53,775 nt of DNA, from the NCBI GenBank assembly GCA_027118455.1, contig JAJAYZ010000035.1, positions 1 to 53,775 on the forward strand. Direction: 5' to 3'. Numbering within the stretch: position 1 is the stretch's first letter; every line of letters begins with the position of its first letter. Made by a program: the position numbers and the translations under genes. Positions 1 to 9,592 of the stretch are shown here, in pieces. The stretch comes from Actinomycetes bacterium. GTDB taxonomy: Bacteria; Actinomycetota; Actinomycetes; JAHEKZ01. The notes below the pieces were generated by a model, which saw only the letters and a program-made list of their open reading frames with translations, did not search any database and was not told the DNA's origin.

Positions 1-122
1 CACTGCCTCGTTTTAACCCCCCGCCCGGCCCCCCCCCCGCGCCGGTATCTCCCCCCCCCCCCCCGGCGTGGGGGGGGGGGCCCCCCCCCGCCCCACCCTT
101 CCGCGTTGTTGCTAAGGAACGG
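1..122. other. Low-complexity contig end, no gene
   Basis: This stretch is dominated by runs of C and G (for example the C runs around 31-39 and 51-64 and the G run around 69-80). It holds no credible coding sequence. The composition differs sharply from the rest of the window and is mirrored at the far end, so it is most likely an assembly or sequencing artefact rather than genomic DNA. Any terminator of the adjacent betaine operon would lie here and cannot be judged. Confidence 0.75.
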
Positions 123-1103
123 TCAGGTGCCCTGCAGCCAAGCGTCGACCGCGTCGGAGTTGGCGTCGATCCATTCTTGCGCAGCATCCTCCGGAGACAT
201 CCCGTCTCCGGCGATGGCCTTGGCAACCGAACTCTGATCCTCGTTTGTCCAGGTGAAGTTCTTGACCAAGGTGGCAGCCGGGCTTCCAGAGTCCATAAAC
301 TCAGTTGAAGCCACCTTGTTCAGCGCATAGGGCGGGTAGTCGCAAGCGACCGTAGCCGGATCGGCATCGCACCCCTCCTCATAGGGAGGCAGGTCTACCT
401 TCACCAGCGGCACTTCGTCGAGGAACCACTGCGGTTCGTAGAAGTAGCCGATCAGGAACTCCTGGTTGTCCTCGGCCTTGCGGAACGCCTGGATCAAGGC
501 CGGCTCGCTACCGGCGAAGACCACCTCGAAGTTCAGGTCGAGGTTCTGCACGAGCGCCTCGTCGTTGGTGACGAACGATGGGTCGCCATCGAGCAGCTGA
601 CCCTTGTCGCCGGTTTCAGCTGTGGCGAAGTCACTGGCGTAGTTGTTGAGGTTCTCCCAGTTGTCGACGATGTCGGGGTGAGCGTCAGCCAGCCACGGTG
701 GGATGTACCAGCCGATGATGCCCTCGTTGCCCTGCGAACCGAGGTCGACGGCAACACCTTGGTCGTCGATGTACTGCTTCTCAAGAGCAGGGTGACCCCA
801 GTTCTCGATCACGACGTCGACGTCACCGTTCGCGAAGCCCTGCCACGAGATCCCTTCCTTCAGATCTTTGTAGTTGACCGTGCAGCCCAGCTTGGTCTCG
901 GCGACCTGGCCCACGACGTAGGCCGAAGCCTCGTACCCCACCCAGGGGTTGATGGCCATGTTCATTTCTCCGCAATCTGCGCCTGAGGTACTACCGCCAC
1001 TCGCAGAGTCTTTGATGTCGCCGCCGCCGCAGGCGGCAAGCGTGAGGCCGGCGGCCGCGGCTATAGCCGCGACGCGTCCAGCCCGCTTCTTGGTTACGCG
1101 CAC
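123..1103 (-). CDS. proX: Glycine betaine/choline ABC transporter substrate-binding lipoprotein
   Basis: Extracytoplasmic OpuAC/ProX-family lipoprotein (326 aa) that would capture glycine betaine, choline or a similar quaternary amine for the adjacent permease. I chose the GTG at 1103 because AAGGAG lies 5 bases upstream and the protein then opens with a lipoprotein signal: basic MRVTKKR, a hydrophobic stretch and lipobox LAAC with the lipidated Cys at residue 25. An in-frame ATG at 1160 would bury this signal. Tryptophan-containing motifs such as WVGYEASAY, ENWGHP and WYIPPW fit the aromatic cage that binds quaternary amines. It is the last gene of a five-gene minus-strand operon, 40 bases after the permease. 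Exact ligand preference cannot be read from the sequence. Confidence 0.9.
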   Translation of the reverse strand: MRVTKKRAGRVAAIAAAAGLTLAACGGGDIKDSASGGSTSGADCGEMNMAINPWVGYEASAYVVGQVAETKLGCTVNYKDLKEGISWQGFANGDVDVVIENWGHPALEKQYIDDQGVAVDLGSQGNEGIIGWYIPPWLADAHPDIVDNWENLNNYASDFATAETGDKGQLLDGDPSFVTNDEALVQNLDLNFEVVFAGSEPALIQAFRKAEDNQEFLIGYFYEPQWFLDEVPLVKVDLPPYEEGCDADPATVACDYPPYALNKVASTEFMDSGSPAATLVKNFTWTNEDQSSVAKAIAGDGMSPEDAAQEWIDANSDAVDAWLQGT

Positions 1104-1143
1104 TTCTTCTCCTTCAGTTGGGCCGCACGGTTGCGGCTTGGGG

Positions 1144-3312
1144 TCAGGCTCTCTCAGCACGTCCGTAGCGCGCTGCAGTGTGGACGGTGATGCGGTCGAG
1201 CATGATGCCGAGCGCGGTGATGGCGATGCCAGCTGCGAGGCCCTTACCGAAGAACCCGTCTTGTGAGAACCCGGTGATCACCAAGTACCCGAGGCTGCCG
1301 CCGCCAACGAGGGCGCCGATCACCACCATCGAGAGCACGAAAAGCATCCCCTGGTTGGCGGCCAGCACCATCGAGCCCTTCGACATCGGCAGCTGCACCT
1401 TGCTGATCATTTGCCACCGATTTGACCCGATCGCCTGCGCCGCCTCAATCGTTGTCGGCGCGACGCTTCGGATCCCGTCAGCGGCGATCTTGATCGCGAC
1501 AGGGGAGGCATAGAGTACAGCGGCCGCAACTGCCAGGAACTTGCCGGGCGGGAAAAGCGCGAGTGCTGGGATGAGGTAGACCAGCGACGGCATCGTCTGA
1601 AGGAGGTCGAGTACGGGGCGCACTGCGGAGTCAACCCTGTGGCTGCGGCCCATCCACGTTCCGACCACCACGCCGAAGAACATGACTGCAGAAGTGGCGA
1701 CCAGAGTCATCGAGAGGGTCACCATCGAGTCCTGCCAAAGGCCAACACCGAAGATGAGAGTGAGGCACACGGCGGTTGGTAACAGTGCCTCGGCGGCGCC
1801 GAGGTAGGACCCGACTGCAAGCAGTGCGGCAACCACCAGCCAGTAGGGGATCCAGGCGACGTCGGGCACCTGGGCGGCGTAGTACCCCGCGGCCAGAACA
1901 GCAGCAGTGCACAGGGCCGCGCCACTGATGACCCGCGCCCGCTCTCCGTGGCCGGCCCCGCCAAGCAGCGCCGCAATCGCCAGGATCGCAAGTGCCACCA
2001 GCCACCAGGGGGAGTTGGCCATCAAGTCCTCAAGCGGGTTAAGCACCCACACGGTGGCCGTGTCGTTCACCCACTCCGTAAGCGAGCCGGCGGCATCGGT
2101 GAATGCCTTGGTCCAGTCGTTGACGCGAGTGGCTATCTGCTGTCCGATGTCGGACTCGGGAAAGATCGACCAGCGAAGCTTTGAGCGGGAGGCAATAATG
2201 CAGCCCAGCGTGACCACAGCCAGCACACCGAGCACGATCCAGCGTTGTCGTTCGCTGCTACCGGAGCGTGCTGTCATCTCAGCCCGCTGGCCGGCCCGCA
2301 CCGCCGCGCGATCGAGCAGGATGGCAAGGATGACCAAACACATGCCGGCGACAAAGGCAACGCCAATGTTCAGGGCATTCAGTGCGCGAACAATCGGGAG
2401 CCCAAGGCCAGGCCCAGCGATGAATGCCGCGATAACTGCCATGGAAAGCGCCGCCATCACCGTCTGATTGAGGCCAACGATGATGGTTCGTCGAGACATG
2501 GGCAGCTGCACCTTGGCCAAAAGTTGACGCGACGTTGATCCCATGGAAGCGGTTGCCTCAACGGTCGTGGGAGAGACCGTGCCCAAGGCGTGCGCTGTGA
2601 TGCGTACGAGCGGTGGCAGCGCATAAACCAAGGTCACCATGACGGCGCCGGCATTCCCAATTCCGAAGAGCAAGGCAAACGGTGCGAGGTACGCAAACGA
2701 TGGCATGGTCTGCATGGCATCGAGAACTGGCGTTATGGCCGCGGACGCTCGGCTGCTTCGGAACATCAAGATGGCGAGAGGGATGCCGAGGAGCACACAA
2801 ATAGTGACGGATACGCCAGTGATGATGAGGGTGTCGATCGAGTCTTCCCAGTAGCCCAGATACCCCACTGCCAAGATGGTGACCAGGCTGAGGATCGCGA
2901 TGCGGACGCCGCTGAGCGCGTATGCGACGAGAACGACGAGCGCAACGACACCCAGCCATCCGATTTGGGCGGTATCGAGGGCGCGATCGGGGTCAGAGAC
3001 GAAGATCTGCTGCAGCGTCGTGACTACCCAGTTGAGTGTGTCGCTGATCCAGACAAAGGGCTGGAGCAACAGGCTGCCATTGAACTTGGCCTCCTGGACG
3101 TTGCCGAAGAGGTCGGACAGCCACTGCTGGAATCCGGTGAGCTCGGCATTGGGCAGGTCTTGGGTGTTCCGTCCCTGGAGCAACTTCGCAAGGACAGCCC
3201 AGACAATGAGAACGATCCCGAGCGCCATCCAGCGGCGACGGTTCGTCCGTTCCTCGGGGTGTCCTGGAGCCTCCTCGAGGTGGTGTTCAAGCTCGGCCAG
3301 CTCAATCGTCAC
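1144..3312 (-). CDS. proW: Glycine betaine ABC transporter permease, two fused membrane domains
   Basis: Inner-membrane permease of 722 aa, about twice the length of a usual ProW/OpuAB, because two binding-protein-dependent transport domains are fused in tandem. Each half carries its own EAA cytoplasmic loop ([20 protein letters not shown] near residue 255 and [20 protein letters not shown] near 625), which docks on the ATPase, and each half has about five to six membrane spans plus a long N-terminal extension. The GTG start at 3312 overlaps the proV stop by four bases (GTGA), indicating translational coupling. A fused permease would pair with a ProV homodimer, giving a complete importer with ProX. 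Confidence 0.92.
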   Translation of the reverse strand: MTIELAELEHHLEEAPGHPEERTNRRRWMALGIVLIVWAVLAKLLQGRNTQDLPNAELTGFQQWLSDLFGNVQEAKFNGSLLLQPFVWISDTLNWVVTTLQQIFVSDPDRALDTAQIGWLGVVALVVLVAYALSGVRIAILSLVTILAVGYLGYWEDSIDTLIITGVSVTICVLLGIPLAILMFRSSRASAAITPVLDAMQTMPSFAYLAPFALLFGIGNAGAVMVTLVYALPPLVRITAHALGTVSPTTVEATASMGSTSRQLLAKVQLPMSRRTIIVGLNQTVMAALSMAVIAAFIAGPGLGLPIVRALNALNIGVAFVAGMCLVILAILLDRAAVRAGQRAEMTARSGSSERQRWIVLGVLAVVTLGCIIASRSKLRWSIFPESDIGQQIATRVNDWTKAFTDAAGSLTEWVNDTATVWVLNPLEDLMANSPWWLVALAILAIAALLGGAGHGERARVISGAALCTAAVLAAGYYAAQVPDVAWIPYWLVVAALLAVGSYLGAAEALLPTAVCLTLIFGVGLWQDSMVTLSMTLVATSAVMFFGVVVGTWMGRSHRVDSAVRPVLDLLQTMPSLVYLIPALALFPPGKFLAVAAAVLYASPVAIKIAADGIRSVAPTTIEAAQAIGSNRWQMISKVQLPMSKGSMVLAANQGMLFVLSMVVIGALVGGGSLGYLVITGFSQDGFFGKGLAAGIAITALGIMLDRITVHTAARYGRAERA

Positions 3313-4382
3313 GATGGCGTCTCCTCCGCGACAATGACGCGCAGGATGTCGTCCTGGTCGACGACTCCGAGCAACTGGCCGTTCTCGACCACTCTTACTG
3401 GATCGGCTGAGTCGATGACCCGACGGGCCGCATCACGCACAATGGTGTTCGGCGCCATCTCGGGCCCGGTCATGGATTCATCCACACGTGGAGGCCGCAT
3501 CACCCAACTCAAGTTCAACACATGCGAGCGAGGAACTTCGCTGACGAAGTCGCGGACGTACTCGTCAGCCGGGGCACCGACCACCTCGGCCGGCGTTCCC
3601 ATCTGGACGAGCGCGCCGTCACGCATGATGAGGATTCGGTCGCCGAGCTTCAGCGCCTCCGCGAGGTCGTGGGTGATGAAGACCATCGTCTTGCCCACCT
3701 CGTGGTGCAGCCGGATGACCTCGTTTTGCATGTCCCTCCGGATCAGCGGGTCGAGAGCAGAGAACGGCTCGTCGAAGAGCAGTACTGAAGGATCGACCGC
3801 AAGTGCGCGGGCCAGGCCAACACGTTGCTGCATTCCACCCGAGAGCTGGTCGGGGTAGGCGTTCTCGTTACCGGACAGACCAACAAGGTCGACCATATCC
3901 TGAGCGCGCGACCGGCGTTCGGACTTTGAGACGCCTCTGACCTCGAGCCCGTAGGCCACGTTGTCGATCACCTTGCGGTGGGGGAGCAGGCCAAAGTGCT
4001 GGAAGACCATCGACACGTGGTGACGACGCAGCTCGCGCAGCCGCGTCTCCGACATCGCAACGACGTCCTCGCCATCGATCGTCACCTGGCCGACGGTCGG
4101 TTCGATCAGCCGCGTAAGGCAGCGCACCAGTGTCGACTTACCCGATCCCGAGAGTCCCATCACCACGAAGACCTCGCCAGGTGCGACGTCGAAACTCACA
4201 TCGCGCACGGCCGTAGTGCAGCCGGTCTTGGCGAGCAGCTCTGAGCGCGAGAGGTCGGCGTCTGGCGAGCCGACGATCTTGTCAGCGCGGGGACCGAAAA
4301 CTTTCCAAAGGTTGCGCACCGTCAGGGCAGGCTGCCCATCAGTGGACGCGGCCACGCCCGGCTCGTCGATCGTCGCCGTCAT
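3309..4382 (-). CDS. proV: Glycine betaine ABC transporter ATP-binding protein
   Basis: Cytoplasmic ATPase (357 aa) that energises betaine import. Visible motifs are Walker [10 protein letters not shown] (residues 76-84), signature LSGGMQQR, Walker B VLLFDEP and the switch histidine in ITHDLAEA. The extended N-terminal region before Walker A and a C-terminal regulatory segment resembling a CBS domain (about residues 300-350, ending [11 protein letters not shown]) are typical of OpuAA/ProV, in which CBS domains can sense ionic strength. The start ATG overlaps the betA stop (ATGA) and the stop overlaps proW, so the gene lies mid-operon. Confidence 0.94.
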   Translation of the reverse strand: MTATIDEPGVAASTDGQPALTVRNLWKVFGPRADKIVGSPDADLSRSELLAKTGCTTAVRDVSFDVAPGEVFVVMGLSGSGKSTLVRCLTRLIEPTVGQVTIDGEDVVAMSETRLRELRRHHVSMVFQHFGLLPHRKVIDNVAYGLEVRGVSKSERRSRAQDMVDLVGLSGNENAYPDQLSGGMQQRVGLARALAVDPSVLLFDEPFSALDPLIRRDMQNEVIRLHHEVGKTMVFITHDLAEALKLGDRILIMRDGALVQMGTPAEVVGAPADEYVRDFVSEVPRSHVLNLSWVMRPPRVDESMTGPEMAPNTIVRDAARRVIDSADPVRVVENGQLLGVVDQDDILRVIVAEETPS

Positions 4383-6079
4383 GAGGCTGCTCCTTCGTTG
4401 CGGGGATCGCCTGGTGGGTAGAGCGGGGTGCCCTCGCGGTAGCGGTAGAACGGGGCGTCCGACGGCGCCAGCGGTGTTTCGCCGTTGATTAAGTCGGCTG
4501 CCTTCTCGGCCAGCATCATCACCGGTGCGTAGATGTTTCCGTTGGTGACATAGGGGAACGAGCTGGCGTCCACGACGCGTAGACCTTCGACGTCGTAGAC
4601 CTTCATGGTTGATGGGTCGAGGACGGCGTCATCGCCGACGCCCATCTTGGCGGTGCACGAGGGGTGCAGAGCAGTCTCGGCGTCGTTGCGCACCCAGTCG
4701 AGGATTTCGTCATCGGTTTCGACGGACGCCCCTGGGGAGAGCTCACCGTCGTTGAACGGGCCGAAAGCAGGCTGGGTCAAGATGCTGCGGGCGACCTGGA
4801 TGGCCTCGACCCATTCGCGTCTGTCCTGATCGGTGGAGAGGTAGTTGAACTGCATCGACGGGTGTTCCATCGGGTCGGTGGAGCGGATCTTCACCCAGCC
4901 GCGCGCATCGGAGTACATCGGGCCGATGTGCACCTGGTAGCCGTGGCCCTTGGTCGGTGACGTGCCGTCATAGCGAATGGCGATGGGTAAGAAGTGGAAC
5001 ATCAGGTTGGGGTAGTCGACCTTGCCGTTGCTGCGGGTAAATCCGCCGCCCTCGAAGTGGTTGGTGGCGCCGAGCCCCTTGCGCTGGAAGAGCCACTGGG
5101 CTCCGATGCCCGGACGCTTCCACCAGGCAAGCCCAGGCGCGATGGAGACGGGCAACTTGCTGGCGTACTGGATGTACACCTCAAGGTGGTCCTGCAGATT
5201 CGCCCCAACCCCGGGAAGGTCAGCGACAACAGGTATCCCGAGCGACTGCAGGTGTTGCGCGTCACCGACTCCGGACAGCTGCATGAGCTGGGGAGTGTTG
5301 ATCGCTCCACCGCAGAGGATGACCTCGCCCGCCTTAACCGAACGCTTCAGGCGTCCGGCGCGGACGTACTCGACGCCGACGGCGCGTTTGCCATCGAAGA
5401 CAACCTTGGTGGCCTGGGCCAGGGTCTCGACGTCGAGATTCTTCCGGTTCATGACCGGGTGCAGGTAGGCGCGGGCCGCGCTGAGCCGGCGTCCCTTGTG
5501 GATGTTGCGGTCGAACTTGGCGAACCCTTCTTGCCGGTATCCGTTGACGTCGTCGGTGAGGGGGTAGCCGGCCTGCTGGGCCGCCTCGAAGAAAGCTCCG
5601 AAGAGAGGGTTGGTGGCCGGGCCGCGTTCAAGAATCAGTGGTCCACTGCCGCCGCGCCACTCGTCGGCGCCGGCTAGGCAGGTCTCCATGCGCTTGAAGT
5701 AGGGCAAGCAGTGGGCGAAGTCCCAGTTCTCCATGCCCTTGTCGGCACCCCAACGCTCGTAGTCCATGGGGTTGCCGCGCTGGAAGATCATCCCGTTGAT
5801 GCTGCTCGAGCCGCCGAGCACCTTGCCGCGTGCGTGGAAGATCCGGCGGTTGTTCATGTACGGCTCGGGGTCGGTCTCGTAGCGCCAGTCGTAGAACCGG
5901 CTGCCGATCGGGAAGGGCAACGCAGCCGGCATGTGGATGAACGGATCCCAGATGAAGTCCGGGTGCCCAGCCTCCAGCACAAGCACGGAGGTGCCTGGGT
6001 CAGCGCTTAGTCGGTTGGCCAGTGCGGACCCGGCCGACCCGCCGCCGACGATGACGATGTCGTAGCGCTCATCGCTCAT
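4379..6079 (-). CDS. betA: Choline dehydrogenase, GMC oxidoreductase family
   Basis: FAD-dependent glucose-methanol-choline oxidoreductase of 566 aa, close to the usual BetA length, expected to oxidise choline to betaine aldehyde at the membrane with electrons passing to the respiratory chain. Evidence: N-terminal FAD-binding motif [18 protein letters not shown] signature regions [13 protein letters not shown] and [16 protein letters not shown], and the C-terminal active-site region HPSCTAKMG followed by [16 protein letters not shown]. The position between betB and the betaine transporter genes supports choline over other alcohols as substrate. The stop codon overlaps the proV start by four bases. 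Confidence 0.92.
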   Translation of the reverse strand: MSDERYDIVIVGGGSAGSALANRLSADPGTSVLVLEAGHPDFIWDPFIHMPAALPFPIGSRFYDWRYETDPEPYMNNRRIFHARGKVLGGSSSINGMIFQRGNPMDYERWGADKGMENWDFAHCLPYFKRMETCLAGADEWRGGSGPLILERGPATNPLFGAFFEAAQQAGYPLTDDVNGYRQEGFAKFDRNIHKGRRLSAARAYLHPVMNRKNLDVETLAQATKVVFDGKRAVGVEYVRAGRLKRSVKAGEVILCGGAINTPQLMQLSGVGDAQHLQSLGIPVVADLPGVGANLQDHLEVYIQYASKLPVSIAPGLAWWKRPGIGAQWLFQRKGLGATNHFEGGGFTRSNGKVDYPNLMFHFLPIAIRYDGTSPTKGHGYQVHIGPMYSDARGWVKIRSTDPMEHPSMQFNYLSTDQDRREWVEAIQVARSILTQPAFGPFNDGELSPGASVETDDEILDWVRNDAETALHPSCTAKMGVGDDAVLDPSTMKVYDVEGLRVVDASSFPYVTNGNIYAPVMMLAEKAADLINGETPLAPSDAPFYRYREGTPLYPPGDPRNEGAAS

Positions 6080-6116
6080 CTTTGGGCTCCATCGCTTGAG
6101 GGGGGTGTTCGGTCAT

Positions 6117-7586
6117 TCAGTCACTGAACCAGTGCTGTGGGGCTGGTGCGGTGTTGCGCCAGATGTGCTTGGTCTCCTGGTACTCCGCGAGTCCGTGTTG
6201 CCCGAGTTCGCGGCCGAAGCCGGACTGCTTGTAGCCGCCCCACTCGGCCTGCGCCACATACGGGTGGTAGTCGTTGATCCAGACAGTGCCAGCGCGAAGA
6301 CCGGCCGCCACGCGGTCGGCTTTCGCGGGGTCGCTGGTCCAGACCGCGCCAGCGAGGCCGTAGTCGGTGTCGTTGGCAAGTCGGAGCGCCTCGGCCTCGT
6401 CGGTGAAGGTCTCGACGGTGAGCACCGGCCCGAACGACTCTTCGCGCACGACCAGCATGTCAGCGGTACAGCGGTCAAACACCGTTGGTGGGTAGTAGTA
6501 GCCATCAGCGAGCTCTGGTGCGTCGGGCCGGGCTCCGCCGCAGCGAAGCACGGCGCCCTCGGCGACACCAGCAGCGACGTAGGCCTCGACCTTCCCGCGA
6601 TGCGCTTCGGAGACGAGCGGCCCCGTCTCGGCGTTCTCGTCGAACGGACCTCCCATGCGGATCGCTGACGCCCGACGAACCAACTCGTCGACGAACTTAT
6701 CGTGGATCGACTCCTCGATCAGCAGCCGCGCACCCGCAGAGCAGACCTGGCCGGAGTGGAGGAACACGGCCGTCAGGGCCATGTCGAGAGCCGCATCACG
6801 GTCGGCGTCGGCAAAGACGATGTTCGGGTTCTTGCCGCCGAGCTCGAGCGAGACCTTTTTCACGGTGGGTGCGGCCGCCGCCATGATGATGCGTCCGGTG
6901 ATGAGCCCACCGGTGAACGAGACCAGATCGACCGCAGGGTGCGTCGACAGCAATGCACCGACGTTGGGGCCGGTGCCGAGCACCAGGTTCGCGACGCCTG
7001 GAGGCAGTCCTGCGGCGTCCAGTTCGCGCATCAGCAGGATTGCTGTCGAAGGGGTGAGCTCACTCGGCTTGAGGACGAAGGTGTTGCCAGCGGCCAAAGC
7101 GGGAGCGACCTTCCAGGAGGTCTGCAGCAGGGGGTAGTTCCACGGGGTGATCAGCCCGCAGACACCGACCGGTTCGTGAACGATGCGGCTCTGGACGTCA
7201 GGACGGTCGACTTCAATGGTGCGGACGTCGATCTCGGCGGCCAGCTTGGCGTAGTAGCGGAACACCGAGGTGATGTCGTCCATGTCGTACTCGGCCTCGA
7301 CCAGCCGCTTCCCGGTGTCGAGGGCTTCGGCCCTGGCGAACTCAGCTCGATGGCGCTCGAGGGCGTCGGCAACCCGGTCCAGCAGTGCACCACGATCAGC
7401 GGCAGAGGTGGTCGGCCAGGGGCCGGTGTCGAATGCGAACCGGGCGGCCGAGACGGCCGCTTCGGTATCTGCACTCGTGCCCTCATCGACGGTTGCCACC
7501 AATGAGCCGTCAGCGGGGCAGCGGATCTCGCGCGCGCTGTGTTCACGCGCGCCAGTCCATGCCCCGCCGATGAAGAAGTCGGGCAC
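6117..7586 (-). CDS. betB: Betaine aldehyde dehydrogenase
   Basis: NAD(P)-dependent aldehyde dehydrogenase of 489 aa that would convert betaine aldehyde to glycine betaine, the osmoprotectant. The catalytic glutamate lies in LELGGKNPNIV and the nucleophilic cysteine in SGQVCSAGARL; the C-terminal region PYVAQAEWGGYKQSGFGREL is typical of the BADH class. The GTG start at 7586 is preceded by AGAGGAG four bases upstream, an excellent ribosome-binding site. It is the first gene of the operon and sits 37 bases before betA. Substrate is inferred from context, as closely related ALDHs use other amino-aldehydes. Confidence 0.92.
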   Translation of the reverse strand: MPDFFIGGAWTGAREHSAREIRCPADGSLVATVDEGTSADTEAAVSAARFAFDTGPWPTTSAADRGALLDRVADALERHRAEFARAEALDTGKRLVEAEYDMDDITSVFRYYAKLAAEIDVRTIEVDRPDVQSRIVHEPVGVCGLITPWNYPLLQTSWKVAPALAAGNTFVLKPSELTPSTAILLMRELDAAGLPPGVANLVLGTGPNVGALLSTHPAVDLVSFTGGLITGRIIMAAAAPTVKKVSLELGGKNPNIVFADADRDAALDMALTAVFLHSGQVCSAGARLLIEESIHDKFVDELVRRASAIRMGGPFDENAETGPLVSEAHRGKVEAYVAAGVAEGAVLRCGGARPDAPELADGYYYPPTVFDRCTADMLVVREESFGPVLTVETFTDEAEALRLANDTDYGLAGAVWTSDPAKADRVAAGLRAGTVWINDYHPYVAQAEWGGYKQSGFGRELGQHGLAEYQETKHIWRNTAPAPQHWFSD

Positions 7587-7613
7587 GCGGCTCCTCTCGG
7601 TCCGAGTGCCCTC

Positions 7614-7642
7614 ACCTTGCAGTGGGCGTCACCTCCCGTCAA
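7614..7642 (-). promoter_or_regulatory. Probable sigma-70-type promoter of the betB operon
   Basis: Read on the minus strand, a -35 box TTGACG (7637-7642) is followed by a 17-base spacer and a -10-like CAAGGT (7614-7619). Transcription would start near 7607, leaving a leader of about 20 bases before betB with its ribosome-binding site. The -35 is strong and the -10 weak. Confidence 0.45.
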
Positions 7643-7644
7643 GG

Positions 7645-7668
7645 GAACGTTGCGGTGCCGTGACGTTC
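7645..7668. promoter_or_regulatory. Inverted repeat upstream of betB, candidate operator
   Basis: GAACGT, 12 bases, ACGTTC form a perfect 6-base inverted repeat just upstream of the betB -35 box and about 50 bases from the divergent gene at 7717. The arrangement would suit a dimeric regulator of the osmoprotection operon, for instance a BetI-like TetR protein, but no regulator gene is in the window and the repeat is short. Confidence 0.3.
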
Positions 7669-7703
7669 GTTTCACGACGGTGTCGCACCAGAAGGAATCG
7701 GTC

Positions 7704-7709
7704 TAATCT
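7704..7709 (+). promoter_or_regulatory. Leaderless-type -10 element before the 7717 gene
   Basis: TAATCT matches the TANNNT -10 consensus and lies seven bases before the ATG at 7717, the spacing expected if transcription begins at or beside the start codon. No ribosome-binding site lies at the usual distance. No clear -35 is seen. Confidence 0.45.
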
Positions 7710-7716
7710 CCCCTGC

Positions 7717-8160
7717 ATGACCGATCAGCAGCGTGGGCTCGCCGTTCAGTGCTACAACCAGACCTGGGATTTGATCGACCAGGTGGCGCGCACACCAGCC
7801 GATGACCGCCAGATGTTGACTCTTGCCATGGCCAGCCGGGCCCTCTGGGACGATATTGGTGCCGATGAGCAATGGATCACCGGCGACTGGCAGGTCGCTC
7901 ACGTTGCCGCGCTCACCGGTCACCCCGATTTGTCGCTCGACTTTGCGGCAGCCGCCTACGAACGGGCGTCCAACGCCGACGTCCCGCTTTGGCTGAGGGC
8001 ATCGACCTGCGAGGGATTGGCCAGGGCCCATGCGGCGGCTGGCCACGAGGCAGAGCGTGACGCCTGGGCGCTCAAGGCTCGCGAACTGTTGGAGCAGGTC
8101 GACGATGCCGATGACCGTGCCTTGATTGAGGGGCAGTTGGCTACTGTCGACGGCGCCTGA
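7717..8160 (+). CDS. Conserved actinobacterial protein, predicted all-helical, TPR-like
   Basis: A 147-aa cytoplasmic protein with no signal peptide or membrane span. I chose the ATG at 7717 because coding character begins there and a TANNNT box lies seven bases upstream, suggesting a leaderless mRNA; the longer upstream frame overlaps betB and its promoter. The sequence is Ala/Asp/Glu-rich and helical, with repeats such as GDWQVAHVAALTGH, FAAAAYERA and LARAHAAAGHEAERDAWA that resemble tetratricopeptide helices. I recall similar proteins of unknown function in other actinobacteria. Function is unknown. It converges on menF, with 34 bases between the stops. Confidence 0.7.
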   Translation: MTDQQRGLAVQCYNQTWDLIDQVARTPADDRQMLTLAMASRALWDDIGADEQWITGDWQVAHVAALTGHPDLSLDFAAAAYERASNADVPLWLRASTCEGLARAHAAAGHEAERDAWALKARELLEQVDDADDRALIEGQLATVDGA

Positions 8161-8168
8161 TCTCTACC

Positions 8169-8186
8169 GCCGGCGTGGAGGCCGGC
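8169..8186. terminator. Short GC hairpin between convergent genes
   Basis: GCCGGC, six bases (GTGGAG), GCCGGC can form a 6-bp GC stem in the 34-base gap between the convergent 7717 gene and menF. There is no U-tract, so terminator activity is only suggested by position. Confidence 0.3.
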
Positions 8187-8194
8187 TCGCAGTC

Positions 8195-9451
8195 TCAGCG
8201 CGCCTCGAGCGCGTCGCGCACAGCGAGCAGCTTTGTCTGCGACTCGGCAAGCTCATCAGCTGGAACTGAGCCGGCGACGATGCCGCAGCCGGCATACATG
8301 CGCAGCGAGTGCGCGTCGGCAGGGTCCAGCTGAGCGCAGCGCAGCGCGATTCCGAAAGCCCCGTCCCCCCTCGAGTCGATCCACCCGACTGGCCCTGCGT
8401 ACCGACCGCGGTCCATTCCCTCAAGTTCTTGAATCACCGCACGCGCTCGTCCGGTTGGGGTGCCGCAGACTGCGGCCGTGGGATGTAGGGCGGCCGCGAG
8501 GTCGAGCGCTGACTCGCCGTTGGCCAGCCGCCCCGTGATGTCGGTCTGCAGATGCTGGACGTTGGCGAGGCGGACAACCTCCGGTGCTCGGGGCACGACG
8601 AGGTCGGAGCAAAAGGGCCCGAGGCTCTCGGAGACCGATCGCACGGCCAGCTCATGCTCGACCCGGTCCTTGTGGGACGCAAGGAGGTCAGCGGCGTGCT
8701 GGGCGTCGACGACGGCGTCGCTTCCTCGAGGCGTCGTGCCTGCGAGAACGCGTGAGACCACGTGGTCTCCTGTGCGTCGCACCAACAGCTCGGGGGTGGC
8801 GCCGATCAGGCCGTCGACGGCGAAGGTCCAACAGCTCGGGTAGGAACGCGCGAGCGGAGTGAGGAGGGCTCGCGGGTCAAGATCGTGCTCAGTGTTGGCG
8901 ACGAGGTCGCGTGCCAGGACGACCTTGTCGAGCGTGCCGCCGGCAATGCGATTAACGGCTGCGGTAACGGCCATCTCGTATCCGGCCGATGTGACGGTGC
9001 CGTCGCTGTAGCGGATCTGGCCAGGTGGGCGGACCGGTGCCGGTGCCGGTGGCGGTGGCGGTGGCGTCAAATTCGTATCGGCATCGCCGATCGTGGTGAT
9101 CCACGACGCGCCGTCACGGCGTCCAACAATGACGTTCGGGACGATCATCACCGAGCTGCTGGGGCCGTCGTCGAAAGTGAACGACCCGAATGCGACGGGG
9201 CCGGTTCCCGGTACGTGCACCTGGTCGTCGATGTCGAGCGATCCGACCAGCTCGCGCCACCACTGCGCCGCACGGGCGAAGCGGTCTGGGCCGGACACGG
9301 TGAGCCGGGTGGCTTCCCCCCAGGCCGCGAAACCGTCGGTTCCGCGGGTCCAGGCGATGATGTCCTCGTCCGGGAGGGTTTCCAGCAGTGGGCCGGGGTC
9401 TGCGATGGGGATGGAGCGCACGACGGTGCGGGTCCTGGCCGTGGTGCTCAC
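8195..9451 (-). CDS. menF: Isochorismate synthase
   Basis: Chorismate-binding enzyme (418 aa from GTG at 9451) that isomerises chorismate to isochorismate, the first committed step of classical menaquinone biosynthesis. C-terminal catalytic motifs: DKVVLARDLVA, GATPELLVRR, LAGTTPRG, HPTAAVCGTPTGRA and GRYAGPVGWIDSRGDGAFGIALR. The start is placed at GTG 9451 because the upstream frame encodes repeat-rich non-homologous sequence and a TAGGCT -10-like box lies eight bases upstream. An unusual run of prolines (about residues 117-135, GGT/GGC-rich DNA at 9031-9066) sits between the N-terminal and catalytic parts. It is divergent from menG. An EntC role in siderophore synthesis is possible, but the menG neighbour favours MenF. 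Confidence 0.9.
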   Translation of the reverse strand: MSTTARTRTVVRSIPIADPGPLLETLPDEDIIAWTRGTDGFAAWGEATRLTVSGPDRFARAAQWWRELVGSLDIDDQVHVPGTGPVAFGSFTFDDGPSSSVMIVPNVIVGRRDGASWITTIGDADTNLTPPPPPPAPAPVRPPGQIRYSDGTVTSAGYEMAVTAAVNRIAGGTLDKVVLARDLVANTEHDLDPRALLTPLARSYPSCWTFAVDGLIGATPELLVRRTGDHVVSRVLAGTTPRGSDAVVDAQHAADLLASHKDRVEHELAVRSVSESLGPFCSDLVVPRAPEVVRLANVQHLQTDITGRLANGESALDLAAALHPTAAVCGTPTGRARAVIQELEGMDRGRYAGPVGWIDSRGDGAFGIALRCAQLDPADAHSLRMYAGCGIVAGSVPADELAESQTKLLAVRDALEAR

Positions 9452-9459
9452 AAGGCAAC

Positions 9460-9465
9460 AGCCTA
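9460..9465 (-). promoter_or_regulatory. Leaderless-type -10 element before menF
   Basis: On the minus strand TAGGCT (TANNNT) ends eight bases before the menF GTG. With no ribosome-binding site visible, transcription probably starts at or next to the start codon. Confidence 0.4.
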
Positions 9466-9500
9466 GGCCCGGTTCAGCAGGTCGGCCCACTGACCGGCCC

Positions 9501-9552
9501 GCCCTGAGTTCCCGCCCTGGGTTCCCGCCCTGGGTTCCCGCCCTGGGCTCCC
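9501..9552. repeat. Four 13-bp tandem repeats between menF and menG
   Basis: Four head-to-tail units of GCCCTGGGTTCCC occur at 9501-9513, 9514-9526, 9527-9539 and 9540-9552. The two middle units are identical; the first has A for G at base 7 and the last C for T at base 9. They fill much of the divergent menF/menG spacer upstream of both predicted promoters. They could be iterons for a regulator or a slippage-prone minisatellite. Confidence 0.85.
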
Positions 9553-9592
9553 CCATGGAGCGTGGTGGCCGCGCGGGCGGCAGACTTCTGGT

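Noticed and set aside
1..122. G/C runs as a genuine structured element such as G-quadruplexes
   Set aside because: Similar runs occur at both ends of the window only, which is best explained by artefacts at contig ends.
2590..3858. A 422-codon plus-strand open frame across proW and proV
   Set aside because: It is antisense to two genes with complete family motifs and has unstructured composition.
7645..7680. Rex operator upstream of betB
   Set aside because: GTGA and TCAC half-sites are present but eight bases apart instead of six, so the geometry is wrong.
9501..9552. Possible plasmid-type replication iterons
   Set aside because: No replication initiator, DnaA boxes or AT-rich region is nearby; the flanks are menF and menG.
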